Of a stretch of DNA of 64,000 nucleotides, positions 45,574 through 54,689 are shown in pieces (within the stretch, counting starts at the first letter, position 1; the number at the start of each line of letters is the position of its first letter). Made by a program: the position numbers and the translations under genes. Location: assembly GCF_010894435.1 (NCBI RefSeq), contig NZ_JAAIXZ010000021.1, forward strand, positions 62,001 through 126,000, given 5' to 3'. The DNA comes from Pyxidicoccus trucidator. GTDB taxonomy: Bacteria; Myxococcota; Myxococcia; Myxococcales; Myxococcaceae. The notes under the pieces are model-generated. The model had not been told where the DNA came from. It ran no database searches and saw only the letters and a list, made by a program, of their open reading frames with translations.

Positions 45574-46587
45574 TCAGTAGAAGATCCAGTGGGGGTGGCG
45601 GATGAAGTACGAGCACACGCCCACGTAGGCCGGCTCGGTCTCGGTGGGCGTCGCGAGCGGCACGAACACGTCCTCGTACAGCGCGTCCACCTGCGCGTCG
45701 GTGAACCGCTCGCCCAGGAAGTGCAGCGACCACCGCCGCAGCGTGGCCTTCACGTCCGCGGGGTTCGCGGTGCGCGGCGTGCCCGTGGGGAACAGCGCCT
45801 GATTGCCCGTCTTGGCCAGCGCGCGGCGGCACCACCGCTGGGAGACCTGCGTCAGCGTGAGCACGAAGGTCGGCGACGAGGTCCGGTCATGGGACACCTG
45901 GTTGAGGACGGAGCCGCCCCCCAGCGAGTGGTAGCGCTCCCCGGTGACGTTCTGCCGCGGCATGGGCAGGGCATCCGGCGGTTGCAGCGGATAGAAGTCG
46001 TCCCCCCGCGACTCCGCCATCGGCATTCCGAACTCGTTGGCCGAGGTGAAGAAGTCATCGTGGCCCAGGCCCAGCTGCTGGTAGAGCGCGCGCTGCACCT
46101 GGGTGGCGCTCATGCGGGTGATGCGCGGCGCGTCCGGGTCCGGACGCGCGTCCCGCTGCTGCGCCGCGAGCCCCTGGATCCAGGCGCGCACGTCGGCCAC
46201 GGACAGCGTCGCCGTGCCCTCCGCAACGAGCTGGGCATAGGACTTCTGGCCGATGGGCATCTGCTTGAACGCACCGGTGCCACGGCCCTCCAGCAACCGC
46301 ACCAGCTCGCTGTCATCCGGACTGCCCGGCTTCACCATCCGGACGTCCGACACCAGCAGCGACTGGAAGGACTCCGGAGAGGCGAAGTAGCCACGCGCGC
46401 CCTGCGAGTGACAGCCTTCGCAGGTGGGCTTGAGGCCCTGCATGATGCGCACGGTCTCCGAGCTGGCCGGTGTGGCGCACAGGGCCTGGCCCTGGGTACG
46501 GAGCGCGGACGGGGTGCCCTCACCACCACACGAGAGGACGCCAGAGAGGACCCCGGAGAGCCCGAGGAGGAACACGAAGCGGCTCAT
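45574..46587 (-). CDS. Cytochrome c-like CxxCH lipoprotein
   Basis: A 337-residue predicted lipoprotein with signal SGVLSGVLSC (Cys20). Cys56-Glu-Gly-Cys59-His60 in PTCEGCHSQGARG is a c-type heme attachment motif, and MPIGQKSYAQLV could supply the distal Met, as in planctomycete-type cytochrome c domains. The rest is helical with an Arg-rich pattern (TRMSATQVQRALYQQLGLG) like DUF1585/DUF1588-type proteins. It probably takes part in periplasmic electron transfer. The start lies 2 bp after the stop of the large DUF1588-like gene and the stop 8 bp before DUF1501, so all three are co-transcribed. Confidence 0.85.
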   Translation of the reverse strand: MSRFVFLLGLSGVLSGVLSCGGEGTPSALRTQGQALCATPASSETVRIMQGLKPTCEGCHSQGARGYFASPESFQSLLVSDVRMVKPGSPDDSELVRLLEGRGTGAFKQMPIGQKSYAQLVAEGTATLSVADVRAWIQGLAAQQRDARPDPDAPRITRMSATQVQRALYQQLGLGHDDFFTSANEFGMPMAESRGDDFYPLQPPDALPMPRQNVTGERYHSLGGGSVLNQVSHDRTSSPTFVLTLTQVSQRWCRRALAKTGNQALFPTGTPRTANPADVKATLRRWSLHFLGERFTDAQVDALYEDVFVPLATPTETEPAYVGVCSYFIRHPHWIFY

Positions 46588-46589
46588 GG

Positions 46590-48476
46590 TCAGCGCCCCC
46601 TCTGGAAGAGGTTCGACTGCGTGAGTGACTTGACGAAGGGCCGCACCTTGCGGCCTCCCGCGATGAAGCGCGCCACCTGGTCGTCCAGGTAGCCCGCCTC
46701 GCCCGCCGGGTCGATGTCCCGCCCCAGCACCTGCGTGTGCAGGCGCCGCACGACACACCGGTCGAACGCGCCCGCCGCGACGATGAGCTTCGCGAAGCCG
46801 AGCGGGCCCACCGTCCCGTCACTGCTCTGTCCGAGCAGGGTCTGCTCCGGAGGCAGGAAGTCGAGGAAGATCACCTCGGGGTTCACCTGCGCCTGGGCCT
46901 CCGTCACGGGCGTGAGCAGCGTGTCGGGCGAGTACCACCGGTTCCAGTGGCTGAACGGGTCCACGCCGTAGGGGTACGCCCCCGTGCGCCACCGCGCCGG
47001 CCAGTGCCAGACGGTGCCGACGCCCGGCATCAGGTACTTCGCGCCATAGCCCTCCGTCGCCGCGCCTGTCTTCGCATAGCGCTTGAAGTGGATGGCCGCG
47101 GGGTCGAGCCGGCGGTGGCAGTGCTGGCACGGCCCCTCCGTGCCCGGGTCCCTCCGGTATTCATTGAACTGCTGCCCCGAGGGCGGCGCGAGGACCTCAC
47201 ACGCCAGCGTCTCCAGGGCGCGGGCACCGCGCACGCGCTCGCGCGGGTAGGCCGTCAGGAAGCCCAGGCTGGTGAGCATGCCCGCGGCGGGGATGCCCCG
47301 GGACGCACCCGTCTGGGTGCGCGGGTCGAACTTGTAGTCGCGCTCGGCGAGGAAGAAGGGGTTTCGCGCGGGGACCTGGTACTCGCGCCACGCGAGGGGG
47401 TCTCCCGGGGAGTGCTCGGGGTCCACCGGCGCGCTGGAGTACCGGGACGGTCGCCACCACGAGTCGTCGTCGAGCAGGCGCGTCTCGCCGCCCGCGAGCC
47501 CCTGCATCACGTAGGCCGCCTGGAGGCGGGTCGGCCCGACGGAGTAGGTGCCGAGGATGAGGTCCGTCGCCGGCCTGTCATGCCACGCGATGTGGGCGAA
47601 GAGGCGGGCGGGCTCCTCGGAGACGAGCCGCCGCTGCCCCTCCCCGTTGTAGGGCGCGTAGTTTTCGAAGCCCGCGTACACCTGGAAGTCGGCGAAGCAG
47701 CGCACGGCATTGGGACCACAGCCACAGGTGCCTTCCGGACCGAGGAGGCCGCAGCTCACCGGGATGGGGTTGCCATTGACTGGATCTCGCCCGGTGCCCG
47801 TGGCCGCGGTGCTGGCCGCGAAGCCCACCAGCGTCACCGTCGTGCCGGGGGCCCACCACGGCTCGATGGAAAGCTCATCCGCCGGTGAGCCATCCGCCTT
47901 CAGACCGGTGCACGCCGTCGTGTCTCCCCGGAAGTACTTCCAGGCGCCGGCCCTTGCCGTGTCCGCCGGGCACCGCTGAATGGTGCGCTGCTGCTGCAGC
48001 CCGTACTCCGGCGCGTCGGCGGTCCTGGGCGTGAGCGGGAGGTTGAACCAGTCGCGCGCGTGCTCGAACATCGTCTGGTAGAAGGCGGGCTGCTGGAGCG
48101 TCTGGTCGACGAAGGCCGCGACGAAGGCCCGCTGCGCGGCGTCGTCGCCCGCTGCTTCCAACGCCGCGTACTCGTCGCCCGTCGGCGGAGTGCCGCGCAG
48201 CGCGAGCGAGGCCCGCCGCAGCAGCCGGCTCGGCGTGAGGACGTCGCTCTTCTCACCAGCGTCGGGGTCTTCCGTGGGAAGCGGCTCGACGCAGCCCGCG
48301 TCCACGGAATCCCCAGGAGGATTGGAAGGAGTGTTCCCTCCGACTCCGCCAGTGCAGCCCACCCAGAGCATCAAGGGCAGTACCCACCAGAGAGGACTCT
48401 GCGTTGGCACCGGTCCGCGAGGCGGATCGGGTGGCTCCTGTCGAGCGTTGAGAACAGACGAGACGCGCGGGTTCAT
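46590..48476 (-). CDS. DUF1588/DUF1592-like lipoprotein with CxxCH motif
   Basis: A 628-residue exported protein. The hydrophobic segment WWVLPLMLWVGC carries the likely lipidation Cys; it is preceded by a longer polar N-terminus than usual, so a later start (GTG within the PVPTQSP region) is possible. The helical N-terminal domain is of the DUF1592 style (TPSRLLRRASLALRGTPPT, with the Arg-rich motif). The CQHCHRRLDPAAIHFKRYAK block is typical of DUF1588, with a CxxCH heme or metal motif. First gene of the operon with the CxxCH lipoprotein and DUF1501. Such sets are widespread in Planctomycetes and Myxococcales; the substrate is unknown. Confidence 0.82.
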   Translation of the reverse strand: MNPRVSSVLNARQEPPDPPRGPVPTQSPLWWVLPLMLWVGCTGGVGGNTPSNPPGDSVDAGCVEPLPTEDPDAGEKSDVLTPSRLLRRASLALRGTPPTGDEYAALEAAGDDAAQRAFVAAFVDQTLQQPAFYQTMFEHARDWFNLPLTPRTADAPEYGLQQQRTIQRCPADTARAGAWKYFRGDTTACTGLKADGSPADELSIEPWWAPGTTVTLVGFAASTAATGTGRDPVNGNPIPVSCGLLGPEGTCGCGPNAVRCFADFQVYAGFENYAPYNGEGQRRLVSEEPARLFAHIAWHDRPATDLILGTYSVGPTRLQAAYVMQGLAGGETRLLDDDSWWRPSRYSSAPVDPEHSPGDPLAWREYQVPARNPFFLAERDYKFDPRTQTGASRGIPAAGMLTSLGFLTAYPRERVRGARALETLACEVLAPPSGQQFNEYRRDPGTEGPCQHCHRRLDPAAIHFKRYAKTGAATEGYGAKYLMPGVGTVWHWPARWRTGAYPYGVDPFSHWNRWYSPDTLLTPVTEAQAQVNPEVIFLDFLPPEQTLLGQSSDGTVGPLGFAKLIVAAGAFDRCVVRRLHTQVLGRDIDPAGEAGYLDDQVARFIAGGRKVRPFVKSLTQSNLFQRGR

Positions 48477-48856
48477 TCGTCGCGACAAAGCAACCCGTAT
48501 GCCGCGAGCGCACGATGCTACCGACGTGCGCGCGTACCTCTACAGCGACACCTGCGCTCCGGAAGACGCCGCGGCCTCGTCGGGGGATGAGCCCCCCACA
48601 ATGAGGCTCGTGCCCCCCAAATCACGGGCGTTGAGAAACGACTGCGCGCACGCACGAGCGACGACGCCCGCACCGGGACAGCGCGGACTCGCGGCGCGTC
48701 GGTGGCCATCCTGCGAGTGAGGGCAGACGGGCAGCGGGTTGCGGTCCGCGGTGCTGGAGACTCGCTCTCACTCGCGTGGAAGCGACGCTCGTGGAGCAGG
48801 CGTGCACGGACGCAGTGGTTTCCCATTCTGTTTGTTTGGGAACAAAATTTTGACAC
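48477..48856. other. 380-bp gene-free divergent promoter region
   Basis: It lies between the DUF1588-like operon and the PF10136 gene. The last 60 bp are A/T-rich and hold the inverted repeat at 48831-48846. No other open frame is convincing. Confidence 0.55.
48831..48846. promoter_or_regulatory. Inverted repeat TTTGTT-N4-AACAAA upstream of the PF10136 gene
   Basis: A perfect 6-bp inverted repeat with a 4-nt centre (TGGG), ending ten bases before the start codon at 48857, in an A/T-rich patch. It could be an operator or an RNA hairpin near the ribosome site; the Shine-Dalgarno itself is not obvious. Confidence 0.35.
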
Positions 48857-51055
48857 ATGGCCATCAGCCTCTCCCCTGCTCCGGGCCTCGGGCCCATGTG
48901 CACGCCGCCCACCTCCGAAGAGCTGCTGGCGCTCTACACGGAGACTCCCGAAGGAAGCGCGCTGCTGTCCGAGCTGCACGCGCTGCTGGCCTCAGCCTCC
49001 GCGCTGACGCCGCTGGCGGAGCGCCTGGCCTGGCTGGAGCAGCTCGTGCGCTGGCTCCGGGCAGACGGGGCCGTGCCTTCCCGGCGCGGGCTGTTGGCTC
49101 CGGTGGAGTCCGTGGGCTCCTCGCGACTGCGGCTGCTGGTGGAGATGCTCACGCAAGTCCCCGCATGGCGCGAGGCCGTGCGGGAGGTCCTCTCCACCGC
49201 GCTCGCCGAGACCTCCGCGCTGAGGCTGCTCTCCGAGCCGGGGCTGTCCACCGGCCGGGGCCTGCTGGGAGACCTGGTGTCCCGGCTCGGCCAACGGGTG
49301 ATGCTGGCGGTGGATGATGAGCGGGAGCTGGCGGCATGGGTCTGGCGGTTGCTCCCCGCCGCCGACGACGCGACCTGGCTGGAGGAGCTGGCCGAGGAGC
49401 ACGTGTCCGCGCTGTGCGAGCTGCTGGGCCCCGGCTGCTTCGCCCCGCTGGAGGCGGCGGTGGAGGACGCGGTGGCGGTGCTCGCCTCGCGCGCCAGCGC
49501 CCTCGGCCTCGCGGGTGACGTGCTGTCGCGACTCCCGCCAGCGCCCCTCGCGCAGTCGGTCTTCATCCACCTGCCGCGCGCCTGTGAAGCGCTGCGCGTC
49601 GCGGTGCGGGCCGGCGCCAGTGGACAGGCGCTGGCGCGGGAGCGTGTGGCCTGTGCCGAGGTCATCGCCGGTTGCCGCGCCGCCACGCGGGCGGTGCTGC
49701 ACCACCTGCATGCGCACGCGGTGGACACCGACCTCGTCTACCGGCTGGAGCTGCTCGGCCACGTGCTGGACCGGCTGGAGGCGCTGCTGTGGCTGCTCGC
49801 GCCGGACGGCTCGCGGGCCCTGCCGTGTGCCTCGGTCCGGCTGCTGTCCTCGCTGGTGCGAGCGAATGCGCAGGGGCGCAGCATCGCCGGGCTGTTCCGC
49901 GGCAGCGTGCGCTGCATCTCTCGGCGCATCTTCGAGCACACCGGCGAGGTGGGCCGCCACTACATCACCACGAGCCCGGACGACTATCACCGGCTGGTGA
50001 GCGCGGCGGCGGGCGGTGGGCTGATCACCACGGCCACCGCGGCGCTCAAGCTGCTCATCGGCTTCGCGGCGCTGCCGCTCTTCTTCCAGGGCCTGGCGGC
50101 CTCCGCCAACTACGCGCTCAGCTTCCTGCTCATCCAACTGCTGGGCTTCACGCTGGCCACCAAGCAGCCCTCCATGACGGGCGCGGCCCTGGCGGCCTCG
50201 CTGGACGTGAAGGCGGGCGACAAGGGCATGCGCAGCCTCGTGGCGCACCTGGCCTGCATCACCCGCTCCCAGCTGGCATCGGTCTTCGGCAACCTGGGCG
50301 CCGTGGTGACGACGGCCACCTTCGTGGGCATCGCCCTCCAGGCGCTCCAGGGCCAGTCGCTGCTGACGCGGCACGAAGCGGAGTACGTGGTGCACTCGAT
50401 GCACCCGTTCCGCAGCGGCACGCTGTTCTTCGCCGCGCTCACCGGGGTGCTGCTCTGGTGCGCCAGTGTCTTCGGCGGCTGGCTGGAGAACTGGGTGCAC
50501 TACCGGCGGGTGCCGGAGGCGCTCGCGCGCCATCCCGGCGTCATCCACCTGCTGGGGGAGACCCGGGCACGGAAGCTGGGCTCCGGGCTCGCGCGCCACG
50601 CCTGTGGCCTGGGCGCCAACGTCGCCCTGGGGCTCCTGCTGGGCATGACGCCCGCCGTGAGCAGCTTCTTCGGGCTGCCGCTGGACGTGCGGCACGTCAC
50701 CCTCAGCGCCGGCACCCTCACCTACGCGGGAGCGGCGCTGGGTCCCGAGCGACTGCTGACGCCGGACTTCCTGTGGGCGGTGGTGGGGCTCATCATGGTG
50801 GGCGGCATCAACCTGGGCGTGAGCTTCGCGCTGGGCCTGGCCGCCGCGGTGCGGGCACGGGGCCTGGAGCCGGTCGGCATCCTGCAACTGGGCCGGGTGG
50901 TGCTCGCCGGAGGAATCCGCTCCCTCTCCGACTTCGTCCTCCCGCCCCAGCCCCTCCTGCCCGCGGGCCGCCCTGCTTCTCCTCTGGCAGTGCGCTCCGC
51001 GGCGCGGCTGCGCACCGCGCACCGCCCGAGGCAGGAGGACGCGGCCCGCCACTGA
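48857..51055 (+). CDS. PF10136 multi-pass membrane protein (so-called site-specific recombinase)
   Basis: A 732-residue protein of the family labelled SpecificRecomb in databases. The first 350 residues are soluble and helical (ERLAWLEQLVRWLRADG, RHYITTSPDDYHRLV at its end). The rest has about six or more membrane helices: ATAALKLLIGFAALPLFFQG, YALSFLLIQLLGFTLATKQPS, SGTLFFAALTGVLLWCASVF, VALGLLLGMTPAVSSFFGL, FLWAVVGLIMVGGINLGVSF. No recombinase catalytic Ser/Tyr motif fits such a protein, so a role in DNA recombination is doubtful; a membrane function is likelier. Start ATG 48857; ATG 48896 is possible. Confidence 0.85.
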   Translation: MAISLSPAPGLGPMCTPPTSEELLALYTETPEGSALLSELHALLASASALTPLAERLAWLEQLVRWLRADGAVPSRRGLLAPVESVGSSRLRLLVEMLTQVPAWREAVREVLSTALAETSALRLLSEPGLSTGRGLLGDLVSRLGQRVMLAVDDERELAAWVWRLLPAADDATWLEELAEEHVSALCELLGPGCFAPLEAAVEDAVAVLASRASALGLAGDVLSRLPPAPLAQSVFIHLPRACEALRVAVRAGASGQALARERVACAEVIAGCRAATRAVLHHLHAHAVDTDLVYRLELLGHVLDRLEALLWLLAPDGSRALPCASVRLLSSLVRANAQGRSIAGLFRGSVRCISRRIFEHTGEVGRHYITTSPDDYHRLVSAAAGGGLITTATAALKLLIGFAALPLFFQGLAASANYALSFLLIQLLGFTLATKQPSMTGAALAASLDVKAGDKGMRSLVAHLACITRSQLASVFGNLGAVVTTATFVGIALQALQGQSLLTRHEAEYVVHSMHPFRSGTLFFAALTGVLLWCASVFGGWLENWVHYRRVPEALARHPGVIHLLGETRARKLGSGLARHACGLGANVALGLLLGMTPAVSSFFGLPLDVRHVTLSAGTLTYAGAALGPERLLTPDFLWAVVGLIMVGGINLGVSFALGLAAAVRARGLEPVGILQLGRVVLAGGIRSLSDFVLPPQPLLPAGRPASPLAVRSAARLRTAHRPRQEDAARH

Positions 51056-51138
51056 GCCGCCCTGCCAGGTAGTGTGGTCCCACAGCTCCCCTGGGGGCGC
51101 CCTGTCCCCTGCCTGGTGGGTCGCTACACGGAAGACGC

Positions 51139-52395
51139 ATGGATTCCCCCGGGGCTCCGATACGATGCCCCGCGTGCGACCCTCCGGACGCGCATGCACG
51201 GACACCCTGGAGTCATCTTCTGAGTACCGCCGTCCCGCTCCGCGAGCCCTCGCCGCCCCCGGCCTTTCCCACCCTCGATGTCGCCGCCTTCGACCAGGAT
51301 TTGTCGGCCCTTCGCGCCGAGCTGGGCACGTCCTTCGAGCCAGAGGAGCTGACCCACTTCCACAAGCTGGAGCGCTGGGGACGGGCCTGCACGCTGCTGG
51401 GCTACGCCACGGCGTGGCTCGTGCCCAACCCGCTGTCCGCGCTGCTGATAGCGCAGGGCAGCACGACGCGCTGGACGATGGTCGCGCACCACGTGACGCA
51501 TCGAGGCTATGACCGCGTGAGCGGCGTGCCCGCGCGCTACACCGGACGCGGCTTCGCGGTGGGCTGGCGCCGCTTCGTGGACTGGCTCGACTGGATTGCC
51601 CCGGACGCCTGGCGGCACGAGCACAACGTCCTCCACCACGGCCGCACCGGAGAGCGGGTGGCCGACCCCGACCTGGTCGAGGACACCACCGGCTGGCTGC
51701 GCGACTCGCGCATGCCGCGCTGGGCGAAGTATCTGCTCGTGGGCATCATCGCCTGCACCTGGAAGCTCACGTACTACGCGCCCAACACCTTCCAGGAGTG
51801 GCGCCGCTCCGAGCGCCGTCGCGCGGGAGGCCAGAAAGAGGCCGACAGCCGCCTCATCGAGGCCTTCAACCCGCTCACCGTCGAAGGGCGGGCGTTCTGG
51901 TGGACGTGCGTGCTGCCCTATGCCGCCGTGCGCTTCGCGCTGCTGCCGCTGCTGTTCCTCCCCCTCGGGACCTGGGCCGCCCTCAGCGTCCTCATCAACA
52001 GCGTGCTGGCCGAGGTCATCACCAACCTCCAGACCTTCGTGCTGATTGCCCCCAACCACGCGGGCGATGACCTGTATCGCTTCGACGACCGAGGGACAGG
52101 GCGCGCGGAGTACTACGTGCGGCAGGTGGTGGGCGCGGCGAACTACCGCACGGGCGGTGACGTCGTGGACTTCCTCCACGGCGGGCTCAACTACCAGATT
52201 GAGCATCACCTCTGGCCGGACCTGACGCTGCGGCAGTACCAGTGGCTCCAGCCGCGCGTGAAGGCCCTCTGCGAGAAGCACGGCGTGCCGTACGTCCAGG
52301 AGGGCGTGTTCCGCCGCGTGGGCAAGCTCCTCCACATCATGGTCGGCAAGACGTCGATGCGGCGGATGTCCTCGCGCCAGCTATCCGCGGGCTGA
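51139..52395 (+). CDS. Membrane fatty acid desaturase
   Basis: A 418-residue di-iron desaturase. All three His boxes are present: HHVTH (His118-His121 region), HEHNVLHH (160-167) and QIEHH (His356-His357). The third box with Gln first is typical of front-end or sphingolipid-type desaturases. Hydrophobic pairs flank the boxes (LGYATAWLVPNPLSALLI and PYAAVRFALLPLLFLPLG). The enzyme inserts double bonds in membrane acyl chains using O2 and an electron donor; regiospecificity is unknown. The N-terminal 45 residues are Pro-rich and poorly conserved, so the start may be later than ATG 51139, though no better start is seen. Confidence 0.9.
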   Translation: MDSPGAPIRCPACDPPDAHARTPWSHLLSTAVPLREPSPPPAFPTLDVAAFDQDLSALRAELGTSFEPEELTHFHKLERWGRACTLLGYATAWLVPNPLSALLIAQGSTTRWTMVAHHVTHRGYDRVSGVPARYTGRGFAVGWRRFVDWLDWIAPDAWRHEHNVLHHGRTGERVADPDLVEDTTGWLRDSRMPRWAKYLLVGIIACTWKLTYYAPNTFQEWRRSERRRAGGQKEADSRLIEAFNPLTVEGRAFWWTCVLPYAAVRFALLPLLFLPLGTWAALSVLINSVLAEVITNLQTFVLIAPNHAGDDLYRFDDRGTGRAEYYVRQVVGAANYRTGGDVVDFLHGGLNYQIEHHLWPDLTLRQYQWLQPRVKALCEKHGVPYVQEGVFRRVGKLLHIMVGKTSMRRMSSRQLSAG

Positions 52396-52475
52396 GCGGC
52401 GTCCGACAATGCGGCAAGCCGGCCCCGCCGTGCTTATCTGCTCTCCATCCCCTCGAACTCCGTGGAGACAGCCTG

Positions 52476-53777
52476 ATGCGCGCGTTGATGAAGAGCGTTG
52501 GCCTTGCCGCCGTCCTGTCCGGGCTGGGGTTGGCCCATGGCCAGACCGCCAGCCCGCCCTCCGGGCAGAGCGGCAACCTTGCCCCCGGCCGCGCGGAAGG
52601 CAGCCAGCAGTCGGTGCCCCGACAGGGGCCCAACCCCACGGGTGCACCTGTCGAGACGGCGCCGCCCAACGTGCCTGAGTTCAAGCCCGCCTTCCCGGGG
52701 CAGACGCGGGCGCCGGCCGTCCAGACGCGCACGGCCTTCCAGGTCACCGAGGTTGCCTCCGGCTTCAACAGGCCCTGGGCCATCGCCTTCCTGCCGGACC
52801 AGCGCATGCTGGTGACGGAGAAGCCGACCGGCGCGCTCTACATCGTCACGCCCGAGGGCAAGAAGTCACCGGCCGTCGCGGGACTGCCGCGCGTGGATGG
52901 GCGTGGCCAGGGAGGCCTGCTCGACGTGGAGGTGGGGCCCGACTACGCCCAGAGCCGCCTCATCTACTGGACCTATTACGAGCCCCGCGAGGGCGGCAAT
53001 GGCCTGGCGGTGGCGCGCGCGCGGCTCGTGGACGGCGCGAAGCCTCGCGTGGAGGGCCTGAAGATCATCTTCCGCATGCAACCCACGCTGGAGTCGACGC
53101 TGCACGCGGGCGGACGCCTCGTATTCACACCCGACAGCAAGCTGCTCGTCATGCTCGGTGAGCGCTCCATCCTCGCTGGCCGGGTCCAGGCCCGGGACTT
53201 GAAGAGCCACTTCGGGAAGATCGTCCGCATCAACCCGGATGGCTCGGTGCCGAAGGACAACCCCTTCCTTGGCAACAAGGAAGCCCGGCCGGAGATCTGG
53301 TCCCTGGGCCACCGCAACATCCTGTCCGCGGCGCTGGACGCGCAGCAGCGCCTCTGGATTGTGGAGATGGGCCCGCGCGGGGGTGACGAGCTCAACCGCC
53401 CCGAGGCCGGCAAGGACTACGGCTGGCCCACCATCGGCTACGGCGAGGAGTACTCCGGCAAGCGCATCCACGAGAGCACCCAGGGCCCGGGCATGGAGCA
53501 GCCCGTGTACTACTGGGACCCGGTCATCTCCCCGTCGGGGATGACCATCTACTCCGGGGACCTCTTCCCCGAGTGGCGCGACAACGTGTTCATCGGCGGC
53601 CTCTCCAGTCAGGCGCTGGTGAGGCTGGTGATGAAGGACGACCGCGTCGTGGGGGAGGAGCGGCTGCTCACGGACCTGGATGCCCGCATCCGCGAGGTCG
53701 TCCAGGGCCCCGAGGGCGCGCTCTACGTGCTCACCGACGACTCCGACGGCAAGCTGCTCAAGCTCACGCCGCGCTGA
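52476..53777 (+). CDS. PQQ-dependent aldose sugar dehydrogenase-like protein
   Basis: A 433-residue periplasmic protein with a signal peptide (VLSGLGLAHGQ) and a Pro/Gly/Gln-rich spacer of about 65 residues. The six-bladed soluble glucose/sorbosone dehydrogenase propeller includes FNRPWAIAFLPDQRMLVTEK, GRGQGGLLDVEVGPDY, STLHAGGRLVFTPDSKL, IWSLGHRNILSAALD and ELNRPEAGKDYGWPT. It oxidises aldose sugars using PQQ and passes electrons to the respiratory chain, as in E. coli YliI; the substrate is inferred. ATG 52476 has GGAG about nine bases upstream and lies 80 bp after the desaturase stop, so the two may be co-transcribed. A convergent hairpin follows. Confidence 0.9.
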   Translation: MRALMKSVGLAAVLSGLGLAHGQTASPPSGQSGNLAPGRAEGSQQSVPRQGPNPTGAPVETAPPNVPEFKPAFPGQTRAPAVQTRTAFQVTEVASGFNRPWAIAFLPDQRMLVTEKPTGALYIVTPEGKKSPAVAGLPRVDGRGQGGLLDVEVGPDYAQSRLIYWTYYEPREGGNGLAVARARLVDGAKPRVEGLKIIFRMQPTLESTLHAGGRLVFTPDSKLLVMLGERSILAGRVQARDLKSHFGKIVRINPDGSVPKDNPFLGNKEARPEIWSLGHRNILSAALDAQQRLWIVEMGPRGGDELNRPEAGKDYGWPTIGYGEEYSGKRIHESTQGPGMEQPVYYWDPVISPSGMTIYSGDLFPEWRDNVFIGGLSSQALVRLVMKDDRVVGEERLLTDLDARIREVVQGPEGALYVLTDDSDGKLLKLTPR

Positions 53778-53791
53778 CTCCGCTTCGGCGT

Positions 53792-53825
53792 GCGGCCCGT
53801 CCCGGCACCCACCAGGGCGGGCCGC
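53792..53825. terminator. Bidirectional hairpin between convergent genes
   Basis: GCGGCCCG (53792-53799) and CGGGCCGC (53818-53825) form an 8-bp stem with an 18-nt loop in the 64-bp gap between the sugar dehydrogenase and the lipoprotein gene. Confidence 0.55.
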
Positions 53826-53841
53826 GGTACGTCGGGGGCGG

Positions 53842-54579
53842 CTACAGCGTGTGCGCGTCGGGGTTCTTCGGTGCCTCGCGGCGGAGGTTCTCGTCGAAGA
53901 CGATGGCGGTGCCCGACACGACGGAGCCCAGCGTGGGCATGTCGTAGCTCTCCTGGGTGATGAGGACGGCGTCGGCGCCGAGGTGGCACGCCGCGGCCCG
54001 CAGCTCCTGCATGGCGCGCACCTGGTGGTTGGAGCCTCCAGTCTGGAAATGCGACTCCAGCTTCAGGTGGAGCCCGGCGAGCTCCTGGTAGCGCGCCTCG
54101 GGCTGCTTCGTGCGCAGGATGGCGAGGCGGCAGTCCGGTGGCTTGGAGGCGAGGTTGGCGAGAATGCCCGAATGTGAAATCTGCACGGGCGTGTCGAAGG
54201 CAAAGGCAATCGCCTCCACCTCGTCACGCTCTCCCTGACGCCCGTACTCCTCGGACTCGATGAAGACCCGCTCCGCGCCCACCCGGCAGGCATTCTCGCT
54301 CAGGAGTTTCTCGGCCTGTTGCCGGTCGAGCCCCGACCCCGAGAGCTCGAGCCTGGCCACCCGGCGGGTGTGACGCGCGCCCGTCAGGTCCTGCTTCACG
54401 AACTCCACGGCGCAGCCAGCGGGACGCGGAGAGAGGGACGCGGTGCGCTCCTTCACGAACACGGCGGGCGGCCGCTTGAGCAGCACTTCCTGGGCCCGGC
54501 TCGGGCCGGTGGTGGTGCAGCCAGTGCCCGTGAGCAGCGCACACAGGGCGAGGGGGAAGTGGGAGAACGGGAATCGCAT
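53842..54579 (-). CDS. Lipoprotein of unknown function
   Basis: A 245-residue predicted lipoprotein with signal LCALLTGTGC (Cys21). The mature part has two similar halves, each containing a Cys-hydrophobic motif: NACRVGAERVFIESEEYG in the first and AACHLGADAVLITQESYD in the second. This looks like an internal duplication of an alpha/beta module. CAVEFVKQDL and CRLAILRTKQ open the halves. No catalytic motif was found. It is divergent from the CHAT protease gene with about 110 bp between starts, so co-regulation with that system is possible but not shown. Confidence 0.8.
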   Translation of the reverse strand: MRFPFSHFPLALCALLTGTGCTTTGPSRAQEVLLKRPPAVFVKERTASLSPRPAGCAVEFVKQDLTGARHTRRVARLELSGSGLDRQQAEKLLSENACRVGAERVFIESEEYGRQGERDEVEAIAFAFDTPVQISHSGILANLASKPPDCRLAILRTKQPEARYQELAGLHLKLESHFQTGGSNHQVRAMQELRAAACHLGADAVLITQESYDMPTLGSVVSGTAIVFDENLRREAPKNPDAHTL

Positions 54580-54689
54580 GGGTTCCTACCTCGGTGAGGC
54601 GGGCTGTTTAACAGGAGGGCCCGGTGCGAATGAAGTGCCCCTTCGTCACACACTTCAGCCAGCCACTCTGCCTTTCGAGAGGGGGAAGC

